Shown in pieces: positions 1 through 10,068 of a stretch of DNA of 64,000 nucleotides. Numbering within the stretch: the stretch's first letter is position 1; each line of letters starts with the position of its first letter. Origin of the DNA: JANYCO01 sp035535995. GTDB taxonomy: Bacteria; Bacteroidota; Bacteroidia; Cytophagales; Cytophagaceae. Below the pieces are notes generated by a model, which searched no databases, was not told the origin of the DNA, and saw only the letters and a program-made list of their open reading frames with translations. The stretch is taken from NCBI GenBank assembly GCA_035535995.1, contig DATLOZ010000027.1, positions 137,848 through 201,847 on the forward strand, written 5' to 3'. A program made the translations under genes and the position numbers.

Positions 1-1767
1 TACGGTGGCTTTCGCCAGTTCGTTTGCTTTTTTGGAAGCAGCGAGTTTTTGCATCTGTGCTTCTATTTGGCTGTCTTCTATTTTTGTAAACAAAATTTCA
101 CCAGCGCCAATTTGATGTCCTGCTGCTACAAGATCTGTTCTGCCGGCCTCTTTCCATGCGTATTTCGTGATGTTTAACATCTTGATCAGCTTTTCGGAAG
201 TGAAAGGTAAAAACGGCTCACATAAGATAGAAAGATTAGCCGTGATCTGTGCGCTAATATTCATGATTGTCTTCACACGCTCAAGATCAGTTTTTATCAA
301 TTTCCAAGGCTCAGTTTCTGCGAGGTATTTATTGCCTAACCTTGCCAACTCCATCATGAAAGCCTGCGCTTCGCGGAAACGGTATTGCTCAATGGACGCC
401 GATACCTTGCCAGGAATTTCTTTGATAGTTTCGATGACTTGTTTGTCAAGATCCGTAAGCGTACCTAATGCAGGAATTTTGCCTTCAAAATTTTTCTGCG
501 TCAACACAATCACACGGTTTACAAAATTTCCGAAGATATCCGCCAGCTCTGAATTGTTGCGGGTTTGGAAATCTTTCCAGGTGAAATCATTGTCTTTCGT
601 TTCCGGAGCGTTCGCGCAAAGTGCATAGCGAAGAATATCTTGTTTGCCCGGAAATTCTTCCAAATATTCATGCAACCATACTGCCCAGTTTCTGGAAGTA
701 GAAATTTTATCACCTTCCAGATTCATGAATTCATTTGCCGGAACATTATCAGGAAGAATATAGCTGCCATCAGCCATCAGCATGGCCGGGAAGATGATAC
801 AATGGAAAACGATATTGTCTTTTCCAATAAAATGAACCAGCTTGGTGTCCTTGTCTTTCCAATATTTTTCCCAATCACCCGCTTTCAGATCGTTGAACGT
901 AGAGCGGTTGTAGATGAATTCATTTTTATTTTTCTCAGTTGTATAATTTTCGAAAAACTCTTTAGTAAATGTGATGTAACCGATTGGGGCATCGAACCAA
1001 ACATAGAGTACTTTTCCTTCAGTATCCGGAAGCGGCACTTTCACGCCCCACTCCAGGTCGCGCGTCATAGCGCGGGGGAGAAGGCCTTGCTTCAGCCAGG
1101 ATTGACATTGGCCGAATACATTCGTTTTCCATTCCGGATGACTGTTTACAAACTTCTCAATCTCCGGCTGCATCTTGTCAAGAGGCAAATACCAGTTCTT
1201 GGTTTTTTTCAAAACGGGTTTCGCTCCACTCAGCATCGAATGCGGGTTGATCAATTCTGTTGGGCTCAGCGTGCTCCCACATTTTTCACACTGATCGCCG
1301 TAAGCATTTTCATTTCCGCAGTTGGGACAAGTACCTACGATGTAGCGATCGGCCAGGAATTGGCCGGCGGTTTCGTCGAAGTATTGTTCGGTGATTTCTT
1401 CGTTGAAATATTTTTTGTTATACAGGTTAGTAAAATATTCCTGCGATACTTTATGATGTTCTTCTTTACTGGTACGTGAATAGATGTCGAATGAAATGCC
1501 AAAATTTTCAAACGAGTTTTTGATTTGCTTATAGTATTTGTCTACCACCTGTTGAGGCGTAGTACCTTCATTCTTGGCCTTGATCGTGATCGGCACGCCA
1601 TGCTCGTCTGTACCGCTTACAAATACGACGTCAGCACCTTTCGAACGGAGATAGCGTACATAAATATCAGCAGGAAGATAACAGCCCGCCAGGTGACCAA
1701 TGTGAATAGGGCCATTGGCGTAAATAAGCGCTGCGGTGACAGTATAGCGTTTTGGATTTTCAATCAT
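1..1767 (-). CDS. metG: Methionyl-tRNA synthetase, 3' end outside the window
   Basis: Charges tRNA(Met) with methionine in the cytoplasm. The frame is open from the ATG at 1767 to the window edge (589 codons). The class I HIGH signature is at residues 22-25. A zinc-knuckle Cys cluster of the CPxCG...CxxCG kind lies near residues 144-163. The KMSKS loop is present as KISTS at residues 354-358, a form usual in this phylum. Bacteroidota MetG proteins are normally about 680 residues with a C-terminal tRNA-binding domain, so roughly the last 90-100 residues are missing here. The start is supported by a TAACTTTG promoter element upstream on the same strand. Divergent from bipA. Confidence 0.96.
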   Translation of the reverse strand, partial: MIENPKRYTVTAALIYANGPIHIGHLAGCYLPADIYVRYLRSKGADVVFVSGTDEHGVPITIKAKNEGTTPQQVVDKYYKQIKNSFENFGISFDIYSRTSKEEHHKVSQEYFTNLYNKKYFNEEITEQYFDETAGQFLADRYIVGTCPNCGNENAYGDQCEKCGSTLSPTELINPHSMLSGAKPVLKKTKNWYLPLDKMQPEIEKFVNSHPEWKTNVFGQCQSWLKQGLLPRAMTRDLEWGVKVPLPDTEGKVLYVWFDAPIGYITFTKEFFENYTTEKNKNEFIYNRSTFNDLKAGDWEKYWKDKDTKLVHFIGKDNIVFHCIIFPAMLMADGSYILPDNVPANEFMNLEGDKISTSRNWAVWLHEYLEEFPGKQDILRYALCANAPETKDNDFTWKDFQTRNNSELADIFGNFVNRVIVLTQKNFEGKIPALGTLTDLDKQVIETIKEIPGKVSASIEQYRFREAQAFMMELARLGNKYLAETEPWKLIKTDLERVKTIMNISAQITANLSILCEPFLPFTSEKLIKMLNITKYAWKEAGRTDLVAAGHQIGAGEILFTKIEDSQIEAQMQKLAASKKANELAKATV

Positions 1768-1792
1768 TGTAAATGGTAATTCTGTTTTCCAG

Positions 1793-1800
1793 CAAAGTTA
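1793..1800 (-). promoter_or_regulatory. Promoter -7 element of metG
   Basis: On the minus strand this reads TAACTTTG, matching the Bacteroidota -7 consensus TAnnTTTG. It lies 25 bases before the metG ATG, which implies a leader of about 20 bases. No clear -33 TTG was identified. Confidence 0.55.
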
Positions 1801-1812
1801 ACAGGAATTTTC

Positions 1813-1931
1813 AGATGCCGGATACCAGATGCCAGATGCCCAGATATCATAAAACCGAGTTCATCCTTAAATCAAATAAATTAAGGTCGCGGCAAAATCG
1901 TCCGGTATCAGGTATCCGGCATCTGGTATCT
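1813..1931. repeat. Heptamer repeat family A, copy 1 (two arms)
   Basis: The left arm (1813-1840) consists of four consecutive 7-base units, AGATGCC or GGATACC. The right arm (1904-1931) consists of four units of the GGTATCW/GGCATCT type, the reverse complement of the left. About 63 bases of unrelated DNA separate the arms. It sits in the divergent gap between metG and bipA, the main content of this 321-base spacer, so it cannot be a terminator for either gene. Confidence 0.85.
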
Positions 1932-2057
1932 TTTAAATACCTGGTTATCAGTCATAATCTTTCACCTGTTATGAAAAAAACATCTATTCATCCAGTTGAA
2001 AATGAGAAACTTGATCTAGATTTAATAGGAAAGCTCCTTTTTCACAATAGTTTTTCG

Positions 2058-2065
2058 TACCTTTG
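2058..2065 (+). promoter_or_regulatory. Promoter -7 element of bipA
   Basis: TACCTTTG matches the TAnnTTTG consensus. It is 23 bases before the bipA ATG, giving a leader of about 18 bases. Confidence 0.65.
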
Positions 2066-2088
2066 CACCTTCAAAAAATATAGTTGAT

Positions 2089-3903
2089 ATGCAGAGCATC
2101 AGAAACATTGCGATTATTGCACACGTTGACCACGGTAAAACTACCCTGGTAGATAAGATCATCCACGCTTCAAAACTTTTCAGAGAGAACCAGCAATTCG
2201 ACGACCTGATTTTGGACAACAATGATCTGGAAAGAGAGAGAGGGATTACGATCCTGGCTAAAAACGTATCTGTACGTTATAAAGATGTAAAGATCAATAT
2301 TATCGATACTCCAGGCCACGCCGACTTTGGTGGTGAAGTAGAACGCGTACTGAAGATGGCTGATGGTGTGGTACTCCTGGTAGATGCCTTTGAAGGACCT
2401 ATGCCGCAAACCAGATTCGTATTAGGTAAAGCAATCGGCCTTGGCTTGAAACCAATTGTATTGGTAAACAAAGTAGATAAAGAAAACTGTCGCCCGGACG
2501 AAGTACAGGAATCTGTATTCGACCTTATGTTCAACCTTGGCGCTACCGAAGAGCAACTTGACTTCGTAACCGTTTACGGTTCATCCAAACAAGGATGGAT
2601 GGGGCCAGATTGGAAAAAACCAACCACTGATATTACCTTCCTTTTAGATACAATTCTTGAACAGATCCCTCCGGCTCCGGAAGTAGAAGGTACTGTACAA
2701 ATGCAGATCACTTCGCTGGATTATTCTTCTTTCGTAGGAAGAATCGCGATCGGCCGTGTGAGCCGTGGTGAGTTGAAAGAAGGCGCTGCTATTTCTCTTT
2801 GCAAGGCAGATGGTTCTTTCAAAAAAGGTAGAATCAAAGAACTTCAATTATTCGAAGGACTTGGTCGCGTGAAAGTGGCAAGTGTAAAATCCGGAGATAT
2901 TTGTGCCGTTACCGGAATTGAAGATTTCGAAATTGGAGATACGATCGCTGACGCGGAAAACCCGGAAGCACTTCCAAGGATCGCAGTAGACGAGCCTACT
3001 ATGAACATGCTCTTCTGCATCAACAACTCTCCGTTCTATGGACGCGATGGTAAGTTTGTAACTTCCCGTCACCTTCGTGATCGTCTGATGAAAGAGATCG
3101 AGAAAAACCTTGCACTTCGCGTGCAGGAAACAGAAAGCGAAGATAGATTCCTGGTATTCGGCCGCGGTATCCTTCACTTGTCTGTATTGATCGAAACAAT
3201 GAGAAGAGAAGGATATGAATTACAAGTAGGACAACCTCAGGTAATTTTCAAAGAAATTGACGGACAACGCTGCGAGCCAATCGAGACGCTGGTTGTAGAC
3301 GTTCCGGAATCTACTGCAGGAAAAGTGATCGAACTTGCTACACAAAGAAAAGGCGAGCTATTGATCATGGAACCGAAAGGAGATCTTCAACACTTAGAGT
3401 TTAATATCCCTTCAAGAGGTATCATCGGTCTGCGTAACCAGGTGCTTACCGCTACGCAAGGAGAAGCGATCATGAACCACCGTTTCAAATCATACGAGCC
3501 ATATAAAGGCACGATCCCAGGCAGAACTTCTGGTTCTATTATCTCTGGTGAAACAGGCGATACCACTGCTTACGCAATCGATAAGCTGCAAGACAGAGGA
3601 CATTTCTTCATCGATCCAGGTGATGAAGTGTACATGGGACAAGTGATCGGTGAGCACACACGTGGAAATGATCTTACGGTAAACGTACTGAAAGGTAAAA
3701 AACTGACCAACATGCGTGCTTCTGGTACAGACGACAACGTAAAGATCGCTCCGAAAGTACAATTCTCGTTAGAGGAGTGTATGGAATATATTCAGAAAGA
3801 CGAACTCCTGGAGATCACGCCTACTGCGCTACGCATGCGTAAGATCTACCTCGAGGAAAATGAGCGAAACAGAATGAGTAAGAAGTCAGAAGAAATGGCT
3901 TAA
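2089..3903 (+). CDS. typA: Ribosome-associated translational GTPase BipA/TypA
   Basis: EF-G-like GTPase that binds the ribosome and helps assembly and stress adaptation. The 604-residue protein has the G1 motif AHVDHGKT near residue 11, the switch region with RERGITI, DTPGHADF (G3) and NKVD (G4) in order. These are followed by the EF-Tu domain 2-like region, an EF-G III/V-like fold and the C-terminal TypA-specific domain (GGNDLTVNVLKGKKLTN-like segment). Length is normal for the family. It is a single-gene unit with its own TAnnTTTG promoter and a strong terminator. Confidence 0.97.
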   Translation: MQSIRNIAIIAHVDHGKTTLVDKIIHASKLFRENQQFDDLILDNNDLERERGITILAKNVSVRYKDVKINIIDTPGHADFGGEVERVLKMADGVVLLVDAFEGPMPQTRFVLGKAIGLGLKPIVLVNKVDKENCRPDEVQESVFDLMFNLGATEEQLDFVTVYGSSKQGWMGPDWKKPTTDITFLLDTILEQIPPAPEVEGTVQMQITSLDYSSFVGRIAIGRVSRGELKEGAAISLCKADGSFKKGRIKELQLFEGLGRVKVASVKSGDICAVTGIEDFEIGDTIADAENPEALPRIAVDEPTMNMLFCINNSPFYGRDGKFVTSRHLRDRLMKEIEKNLALRVQETESEDRFLVFGRGILHLSVLIETMRREGYELQVGQPQVIFKEIDGQRCEPIETLVVDVPESTAGKVIELATQRKGELLIMEPKGDLQHLEFNIPSRGIIGLRNQVLTATQGEAIMNHRFKSYEPYKGTIPGRTSGSIISGETGDTTAYAIDKLQDRGHFFIDPGDEVYMGQVIGEHTRGNDLTVNVLKGKKLTNMRASGTDDNVKIAPKVQFSLEECMEYIQKDELLEITPTALRMRKIYLEENERNRMSKKSEEMA

Positions 3904-3915
3904 CAATAAAATCAG

Positions 3916-3951
3916 CTGCCGGATATCAAAAGTATCCGGCAGTTTTATTTT
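3916..3951 (+). terminator. Rho-independent terminator of bipA
   Basis: Perfect 10-base stem CTGCCGGATA / TATCCGGCAG with a 7-base loop, followed by TTTTATTTT. The stem word CCGGATA is also the core word of heptamer family A, so the terminator may have been recruited from such a repeat, or the resemblance is chance. Confidence 0.88.
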
Positions 3952-3954
3952 AGA

Positions 3955-4233
3955 ATGTATATGATCTCACCAGTAGAAATGATAGGATACCTTGCCGCGG
4001 TGCTCACTACTGTGGCTTTTATTCCGCAGGCAGTTTTGGTATACAAGACTAAAGACACACGTTCTATTTCGCTGGCCATGTTTTTAATTTTTAATCTCGG
4101 TCTTATTTGCTGGGCCTTGTATGGCATTTTCTTAAAGCAATTACCTTTGATCCTTGCGAATGTTACTACGTTGATCTTTGCGCTTTATATTTTGTATATG
4201 AAGGTGACGGAGAAGAGAAGGAAATTTTTTTAA
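3955..4233 (+). CDS. SemiSWEET-type sugar transporter (PQ-loop/MtN3 repeat)
   Basis: A 92-residue integral membrane protein with three hydrophobic helices (about residues 8-27, 37-58, 65-83). It carries the PQ-loop signature: helix 1 contains FIPQ, followed by TKDTRSISLAMF, typical of bacterial SemiSWEETs, which dimerise to move small sugars down their gradient. Length is normal for a SemiSWEET. Two in-frame ATGs lie at the start (3955 and 3961); I cannot tell which is used. It begins four bases after the T-run of the bipA terminator, so it probably has its own or read-through transcription. Confidence 0.85.
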   Translation: MYMISPVEMIGYLAAVLTTVAFIPQAVLVYKTKDTRSISLAMFLIFNLGLICWALYGIFLKQLPLILANVTTLIFALYILYMKVTEKRRKFF

Positions 4234-4387
4234 TGGATTTATGAATAGTATATATTCAAGAAAAACATAGCTTTTTTAGGTTACTTATTTTTATAAATCT
4301 GTATTTATAATAAAATCACTCAATTTTAATTTTTGTTTTGGAAGAGATTCCTGTATTGAAAGCTACTAATGAAAATTTAAAACAGCT

Positions 4388-7300
4388 ATGAATAAACTAC
4401 TACTCTCACTTTTATTTATTGTACTAACTATTTTTCAGACAAAGGCAGCCTATAATCCTAACACATGGAGTTATGAAGTTACTACAAATGCCGATTCAGG
4501 CCCAGGGTCTCTTCGCCAGGCCATTATTGATTTTAATAACGATATTTTGACTATACCTAGTGCTCTACTAAATAGATCGGTGGGATTTGTGATTCCTAAC
4601 CCTGTTGCTAATGCAGGTGATGATATTACAATTCATCTTTATTCACCTTTACCGGTAATCAATTTTGATGGGTTAGGTTTTGGCAATAATGATCCAGTTA
4701 ATCATGCCTATAGCCAGGTTATACTTTCCGGGCTTTATTTACCTAATCCGCATGTAGCCCCGATAGTTTACCAACAAGGCATAAAATACCGTTCGTCATA
4801 TGCAAACAATCACTTTATTTCTTTCGCAGGAAGAAAAATTTTGGTGACGAATACAAATGATGTGGGAGTAGGTTCTCTAACCGAGGCAATTCTTGAAGCC
4901 AATATGACTCCTGAGCAAGATACCATTGTATTTGATATACCAGGGATGGCACCCCACAAAATTAATTTGAGTTATTACCTTCCTTTTATTTTGACTCCTA
5001 TGATTATAGATGGTTCTACACAACCTGCATATGGGTATACAGGAAACAATCCTAAAATTGAACTAGATGGAACCAACCTTACTTACTCTTCTTATGAAAG
5101 TATCTCTGCACCAATAGCATTAGGAGCTTGTTTTTCCATACTAGGAACAGAACAACCTGGCTCTTATCCATCCTCGACAAGTTATAGACATGGTAACAAC
5201 GTTAATATTTATGGTTTATACATTCACAATTTTCCAATAGGAATACATCTCTATGGACATAGTTATATAATCGGAGCTCCTAACAAAGGAAATGTAATCA
5301 GTGGTAATTCGAAAAATGCTATACTGTTTGGGCAACCAGCCAGCTCTGCATTTATGGATGATGGCTCCATATGTAGTAGCGTTACAATTCAAAATAATTT
5401 AATCGGTACTACTCCGGATGGTAAATCTGCCATGCCTAATGGAACGGTTTCTAGCACATGGTACCTATATGATAATTCTGTATTTGGATTGGAAGGAAGC
5501 AACATTAACATTTTGAACAATGTAATATCAGGGAATACAGCCTGTGTCTTTTTTGCTTTTAGTCAAATGCCGGTATCAGGTATTTATAAAAAAGTAAATG
5601 GATTGATCATAAAAGGAAATAAGATTGGAACTGATATTGATGGACAATATGCTATTCCCAATGGCCATGTTTTTTATGGTGATAATGGTGCAGCATATCC
5701 CTTTCTCAGTAATGTTCAGATCGGAGGAAGTAATATCAGTGACAGAAATTTGATATCGGGAAATACAGGTTTTTTTAATCTTGGTGTTTGCACGAATCTT
5801 TCCATAGAAAATAATTATATAGGAACTGATATAACAGGAAATAATCCGATTCCTAATGCTTTCAAAATTGAAACGAACACTTCTACTAATATTTCAATTA
5901 AAAATAATTTGATTGCCAACAATACAATTAATCCATTGGTATCAGGAGTGAATGCTATAATTACAAAAAATTCAATCTATAATAATTCTGGTTCAATAAT
6001 TACTAATCCAAACCTGGCAGCACCTTTAATTACGTATCGCTCTGTGGACAGCATCAGCGGGACTTCCAAAGCGTACATGAAAATAGAATTGTATCAGGAT
6101 AATGGATTTAATAATTTCTTACAAGGAAAAGATTTTATTGCTCAGACAGTTTCTGACGGAAATGGAAATTGGAGGTACAAAGGCTCGCTTCAAAATCCTG
6201 TAAAAGTAATAGCTATTGCAATCGACACCATAAGATATCAAACATCGTCATATTCTCAACCGGCAATAAACTTAGGGCCAAATAAAACTTTTTGTATTGC
6301 TGATACAGCTGTGCTTGATGCAGGAAGTTCTTACTACTCTTATCTCTGGTCTACCGGAGAAACTACTCAAAAGATTAAAGCAATTACCAACGGTGACTAT
6401 TGGGTAGAGGTAAGCGATGGTATTTTGTCTTATCGGGATACTATAAAAATAAATTATATTGCTCGCCCTGTAGTATCGCTTGGTAAGGATACCACACTCT
6501 GTAGTGGACGAACCATCACATTAAATGCCGGAAACCCGGGAGCTACTTATCGATGGAATAATGTTCTTGCTTCACAAACTAAAACAATTTCAACAGGAGG
6601 TACCTACATTGTAGAAGTTGCATTTAATAATTGTAAAAATTCAGATACTATACAAATCACTTCAGTACAAGGAGTATCTACTAATCTTGGTCCTGATAAA
6701 ACCGTATGTACAGGAACCTCTCTAGTATTGAACGCTTCCGGAACAAATGTTAATTATCTATGGTCAGATGGCAAAACAACAAGTACGGATACTGTCACAG
6801 TGCCAGGAAAATATTGGGTAAAAGTGTCCAATGCATATTGTATAGCATCCGATACAATCATTATTAATAACGTATCAGTGAATGTAAATTTAGGTAGAGA
6901 TACAACACTTTGCACAGGTCAATCTTTAACACTTGATGCAGGAAATTCAGGAGCTACTTACAAATGGAACAATAATAATTCGTTGATTACTCAGACAAGA
7001 TCAATAACTACAAATGGGTTATATTTTGTAGATGTTACTAAAGGAAATTGTACGAAACGAGATTCGATCAATGTTTTAGTAAAAGCAATTCCTGTTATCA
7101 ATTTATCAGATGATACAACAGCCTGTCAAGGATCTTCATTCGTGTTAAATGCAGGGAATCCGGGATGTCAATATAAATGGTCTACGGGTAGCATTTCACA
7201 ATCAATTACAATTTCTTCTTCTGGTACCTATTCGGTAGAAGTGTATCATGAAGGGGCCTGTCACAAAAAAGATAGTATCCAGGTAGCATTTGTGGACTGT

Positions 7301-9160
7301 AGTGTTTTGAGTGGTACAGTTTATGAAGAATCAAATTCGGATTGTTTGCAGAATGCAGGAGAGAGAGCAATCTCCGGTAGATTTGTATCACTGAAAAATA
7401 CTGACAATGGAAAAAATTACTACGCTACCACAGATGCCGTTGGAAATTATGAGCTGTCAGTTCCATATGGAAATTATGAAGTAGCTCTTGTACCTAAACC
7501 TGATTTGCAAATTTTGTGTCCTGCTACAAAATCATATTTAATTTCTGCAAATAATACAGTAATTGCTCCAAAAAATTTTGGTGTTAAAATCACTTCCATC
7601 ACTAATTTTTCGATTGGTATTAATAACTTGTCTTCTCTGCGCTTAAACTCTTTAGTTACTTATTCTCTAACCTATTCCAATATTGGTACTCTTGCGAAAT
7701 CTGGTGTGGTTAAACTGGTAAAAGATCCTTTTATGGAATATTATATGGAGCAAATAGCCGGTGCTCAAATTAATGGAGATACATTGACCTATAATTATTC
7801 ATTGTTAAATCCGGGCGAAAGCAATACAATTCCCATTATTATTCTAATACCTTTCAATCGTGACCTTACGGGAAAAAATGCTTGTGTAAAGGCAAGCGTA
7901 ATTCCGTCGGAAACCGATGCTTCTCCCTCGGATAATGTAATGAATTCATGTTCTATATATGCATACCCTTTTGATCCCAACAATAAACAGGTATATCCTG
8001 CCGGCGCTTCTAATGAAGGATTCATAGGCAGCAAGGATACTATTCTTACATATACTATCAATTTTCAAAATACAGGAACTGATACTGCTCGCTCAGTCAC
8101 AATCAAGGATACACTCTCCTCATTGTTGGATGTCGCCTCATTCGAAAAAATAGGTTCCAGCTATCCATGCGATGCACAAATAACGGGAGAAGGAATTCTA
8201 ACATTTTCTTTCAACAATATTATGCTTCCCGATAGCAACATAAATGAACCAGCCAGTCATGGGTTTGTACAATTTACGATCCATAGAAAAAAAGATGCTC
8301 CTGACGCTAGTGTTATCACAAATGAAGCTTTTATCTTTTTTGATCAGGCGGATCCTGTGCCGACGAATAAAACAATTACTACTTTAAATTACCAGCAATC
8401 TATTCAGACAATTCAATTTGATCAGTCAAATATGTTTACTTATCAAACTACTCCGGTTACGCTGTCAGCATTAGCCTCTTCTGCTCTGCCGGTAAACTAC
8501 GTGGTATCGGGCCCTGCAACATTAGACGGAGATAATCTGACGATCACAGGTGCCGGAGAAATAAGAGTAAGAGTTTATCAGGAAGGCAATGCGGATTTCG
8601 CTCCTGTATTTACGGATAAAATTTTTACAATTTTAAAAGCAAATCAGGTAATCTCATTTGATTCGATTCCGGATTTATTAGATAATGAAGAATATTCTTT
8701 ACATGCCGTAGGAGGAAATTCAGGCTTACCAATTGTATATACTGTTCTTTCAGGTCCAGCTGTTATCAATGGAAATACAGTAAGCTTTATAGGCACAGGT
8801 GATGTGTCGATAGAAGCTTCTCAGCAAGGTGATGATAATTATTCTGACGCAAATCCTGTGATCCGTACATTGACAGTATCAACTGCTCAAACTACTGAAA
8901 TTACGATTGACCAATCTGCAAAAAGTAAAATGGAAGTGTATCCAAATCCTTCTACTGGAATGTTTACCGTAACAATTGTAAACGGAGATTTATTGCAGGC
9001 GCAATCCACGATCCAACTTTTTAATTCTGCCGGAATAATGGTTAATACAAGGACTGCCAGCAATTACAATGAGTATACAATGGAATTAACGAAAGGAACA
9101 TATTACATTAAGTTTTTTGATTCTGGTAAAATCTATTCACAAAAAATAGTTATTCAATAA
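4388..9160 (+). CDS. Large secreted multidomain protein with T9SS sorting domain
   Basis: A 1590-residue protein with a signal peptide (about 1-20). The N-terminal half looks like a right-handed parallel beta-helix: GSLRQAI and GSLTEAI segments, and many short N/G-rich repeats such as NVISGN and NLIGTTPDG. Five Ig/PKD-like repeats follow, spaced about 69 residues apart (near 626, 695, 765, 833, 903), each with an NLGxDTTLC-like start and a Y-x-WSTG core. Then come an SdrD-B/carboxypeptidase-regulatory-like domain (about 972-1055), two DUF11-like conserved-repeat regions (YTINFQNTGTD), two IQFDQ/ISFDS beta repeats, and the type A sorting domain (about 1510-1590: VYPNPSTG ... GTYYIKF ... QKIVIQ). 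It is expected to be exported by the type IX system and held on the surface or released. It looks more AT-rich than the flanking genes. Adhesin and polysaccharide-binding roles are both possible; the substrate is unknown. Confidence 0.88.
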   Translation: MNKLLLSLLFIVLTIFQTKAAYNPNTWSYEVTTNADSGPGSLRQAIIDFNNDILTIPSALLNRSVGFVIPNPVANAGDDITIHLYSPLPVINFDGLGFGNNDPVNHAYSQVILSGLYLPNPHVAPIVYQQGIKYRSSYANNHFISFAGRKILVTNTNDVGVGSLTEAILEANMTPEQDTIVFDIPGMAPHKINLSYYLPFILTPMIIDGSTQPAYGYTGNNPKIELDGTNLTYSSYESISAPIALGACFSILGTEQPGSYPSSTSYRHGNNVNIYGLYIHNFPIGIHLYGHSYIIGAPNKGNVISGNSKNAILFGQPASSAFMDDGSICSSVTIQNNLIGTTPDGKSAMPNGTVSSTWYLYDNSVFGLEGSNINILNNVISGNTACVFFAFSQMPVSGIYKKVNGLIIKGNKIGTDIDGQYAIPNGHVFYGDNGAAYPFLSNVQIGGSNISDRNLISGNTGFFNLGVCTNLSIENNYIGTDITGNNPIPNAFKIETNTSTNISIKNNLIANNTINPLVSGVNAIITKNSIYNNSGSIITNPNLAAPLITYRSVDSISGTSKAYMKIELYQDNGFNNFLQGKDFIAQTVSDGNGNWRYKGSLQNPVKVIAIAIDTIRYQTSSYSQPAINLGPNKTFCIADTAVLDAGSSYYSYLWSTGETTQKIKAITNGDYWVEVSDGILSYRDTIKINYIARPVVSLGKDTTLCSGRTITLNAGNPGATYRWNNVLASQTKTISTGGTYIVEVAFNNCKNSDTIQITSVQGVSTNLGPDKTVCTGTSLVLNASGTNVNYLWSDGKTTSTDTVTVPGKYWVKVSNAYCIASDTIIINNVSVNVNLGRDTTLCTGQSLTLDAGNSGATYKWNNNNSLITQTRSITTNGLYFVDVTKGNCTKRDSINVLVKAIPVINLSDDTTACQGSSFVLNAGNPGCQYKWSTGSISQSITISSSGTYSVEVYHEGACHKKDSIQVAFVDCSVLSGTVYEESNSDCLQNAGERAISGRFVSLKNTDNGKNYYATTDAVGNYELSVPYGNYEVALVPKPDLQILCPATKSYLISANNTVIAPKNFGVKITSITNFSIGINNLSSLRLNSLVTYSLTYSNIGTLAKSGVVKLVKDPFMEYYMEQIAGAQINGDTLTYNYSLLNPGESNTIPIIILIPFNRDLTGKNACVKASVIPSETDASPSDNVMNSCSIYAYPFDPNNKQVYPAGASNEGFIGSKDTILTYTINFQNTGTDTARSVTIKDTLSSLLDVASFEKIGSSYPCDAQITGEGILTFSFNNIMLPDSNINEPASHGFVQFTIHRKKDAPDASVITNEAFIFFDQADPVPTNKTITTLNYQQSIQTIQFDQSNMFTYQTTPVTLSALASSALPVNYVVSGPATLDGDNLTITGAGEIRVRVYQEGNADFAPVFTDKIFTILKANQVISFDSIPDLLDNEEYSLHAVGGNSGLPIVYTVLSGPAVINGNTVSFIGTGDVSIEASQQGDDNYSDANPVIRTLTVSTAQTTEITIDQSAKSKMEVYPNPSTGMFTVTIVNGDLLQAQSTIQLFNSAGIMVNTRTASNYNEYTMELTKGTYYIKFFDSGKIYSQKIVIQ

Positions 9161-9227
9161 TAATATATTCAACGAAAACGAATTGAATATATTGCAACTA
9201 TAATAGTGTCAGCAGAGAGAAATCATC

Positions 9228-9235
9228 TATCTTTA
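9228..9235 (+). promoter_or_regulatory. Possible -7 element for the alpha/beta hydrolase
   Basis: TATCTTTA differs from TAnnTTTG at the last base. It lies five bases before the ATG, so the transcript would be nearly leaderless. Confidence 0.35.
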
Positions 9236-9240
9236 TAAAC

Positions 9241-10068
9241 ATGGCACTCGCATTAGATAGAACTATTCATTTCTTTAATTACAAAAATATTTCGCTTCAT
9301 TATACCCTGTATGGTGTAGGAAGCAAACCAATATTTCTTTTCCATGGCTTTGGTCTGAGCGGGAAAATATTTTTTGAATTAGAAGAAGTCTTTTCTTCGC
9401 AATACACCATTTATAATTTTGATCTTCCCTTTCACGGACAAAGTCATTGGCAAGGCGAAGCGCCGATCACAGAAATTTTCTGGAAAAATTTTCTGGAAGA
9501 ATTTTGCCGTCAGAAAAATATCGAAAAATTTTCCTTGTTGGGCTATAGCATTGGTTGCCGGCTGCTCTGGGCTTCGGTGAATAGTTGTCCTGCTAAAATA
9601 GAGGAAGTAATTGCAATTGCTCCTGACGGTATTAAGAGTAGCTTTTGGTACCGGCTGGCTACGAGTAGTGCAGTTTCACGTTTCTTATTTAAAACAACAC
9701 TTTTTAAAAATTATATTCCTGCAATATTAACCATTGGTAAATTTCTGCATCTCGCTCCAAAGATCACTGTGCGGTTTGCAGAAAGCCAGTTGATGACAGC
9801 AGAACAAAGAGAGCGTGTATATTATACCTGGATTAATTTCAGAGAATTGAAAGTACATGAAATAAAGACTTCAGCGATGATCAATCTTTATAAGATCAAA
9901 GTTTCAATTTATTTAGGTGAGCAGGATAAGATCATTACTGCAAAAACAATAGAACCTTTGGTACAAAAGCTGGAAAACAAAAATGTGATCACACTCCAGG
10001 CCGGACATTCTAATTTGGTAGGAAAGCTAGTAGAATATTTAAGATCTGATTTGAATAAAAGATCTTAA
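9241..10068 (+). CDS. Alpha/beta hydrolase
   Basis: A 275-residue cytoplasmic alpha/beta-hydrolase fold protein. The oxyanion-hole segment FLFHGFG is near residue 31, the nucleophile elbow GYSIG near residue 100 supplies the catalytic Ser, LGEQDKI late in the chain offers the acid, and QAGHSN near the C terminus supplies the His. All triad positions are present, so an active esterase or hydrolase is likely; the substrate is unknown. No signal peptide. The stop codon overlaps the stop of the convergent DUF4835 gene in a shared TTAA. Confidence 0.85.
   Translation: MALALDRTIHFFNYKNISLHYTLYGVGSKPIFLFHGFGLSGKIFFELEEVFSSQYTIYNFDLPFHGQSHWQGEAPITEIFWKNFLEEFCRQKNIEKFSLLGYSIGCRLLWASVNSCPAKIEEVIAIAPDGIKSSFWYRLATSSAVSRFLFKTTLFKNYIPAILTIGKFLHLAPKITVRFAESQLMTAEQRERVYYTWINFRELKVHEIKTSAMINLYKIKVSIYLGEQDKIITAKTIEPLVQKLENKNVITLQAGHSNLVGKLVEYLRSDLNKRS

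Noticed and set aside
565..1479. Long open frame on the plus strand opposite metG
   Set aside because: It mirrors the coding frame of metG, has no recognisable domain and its residue composition is unlike a natural protein.
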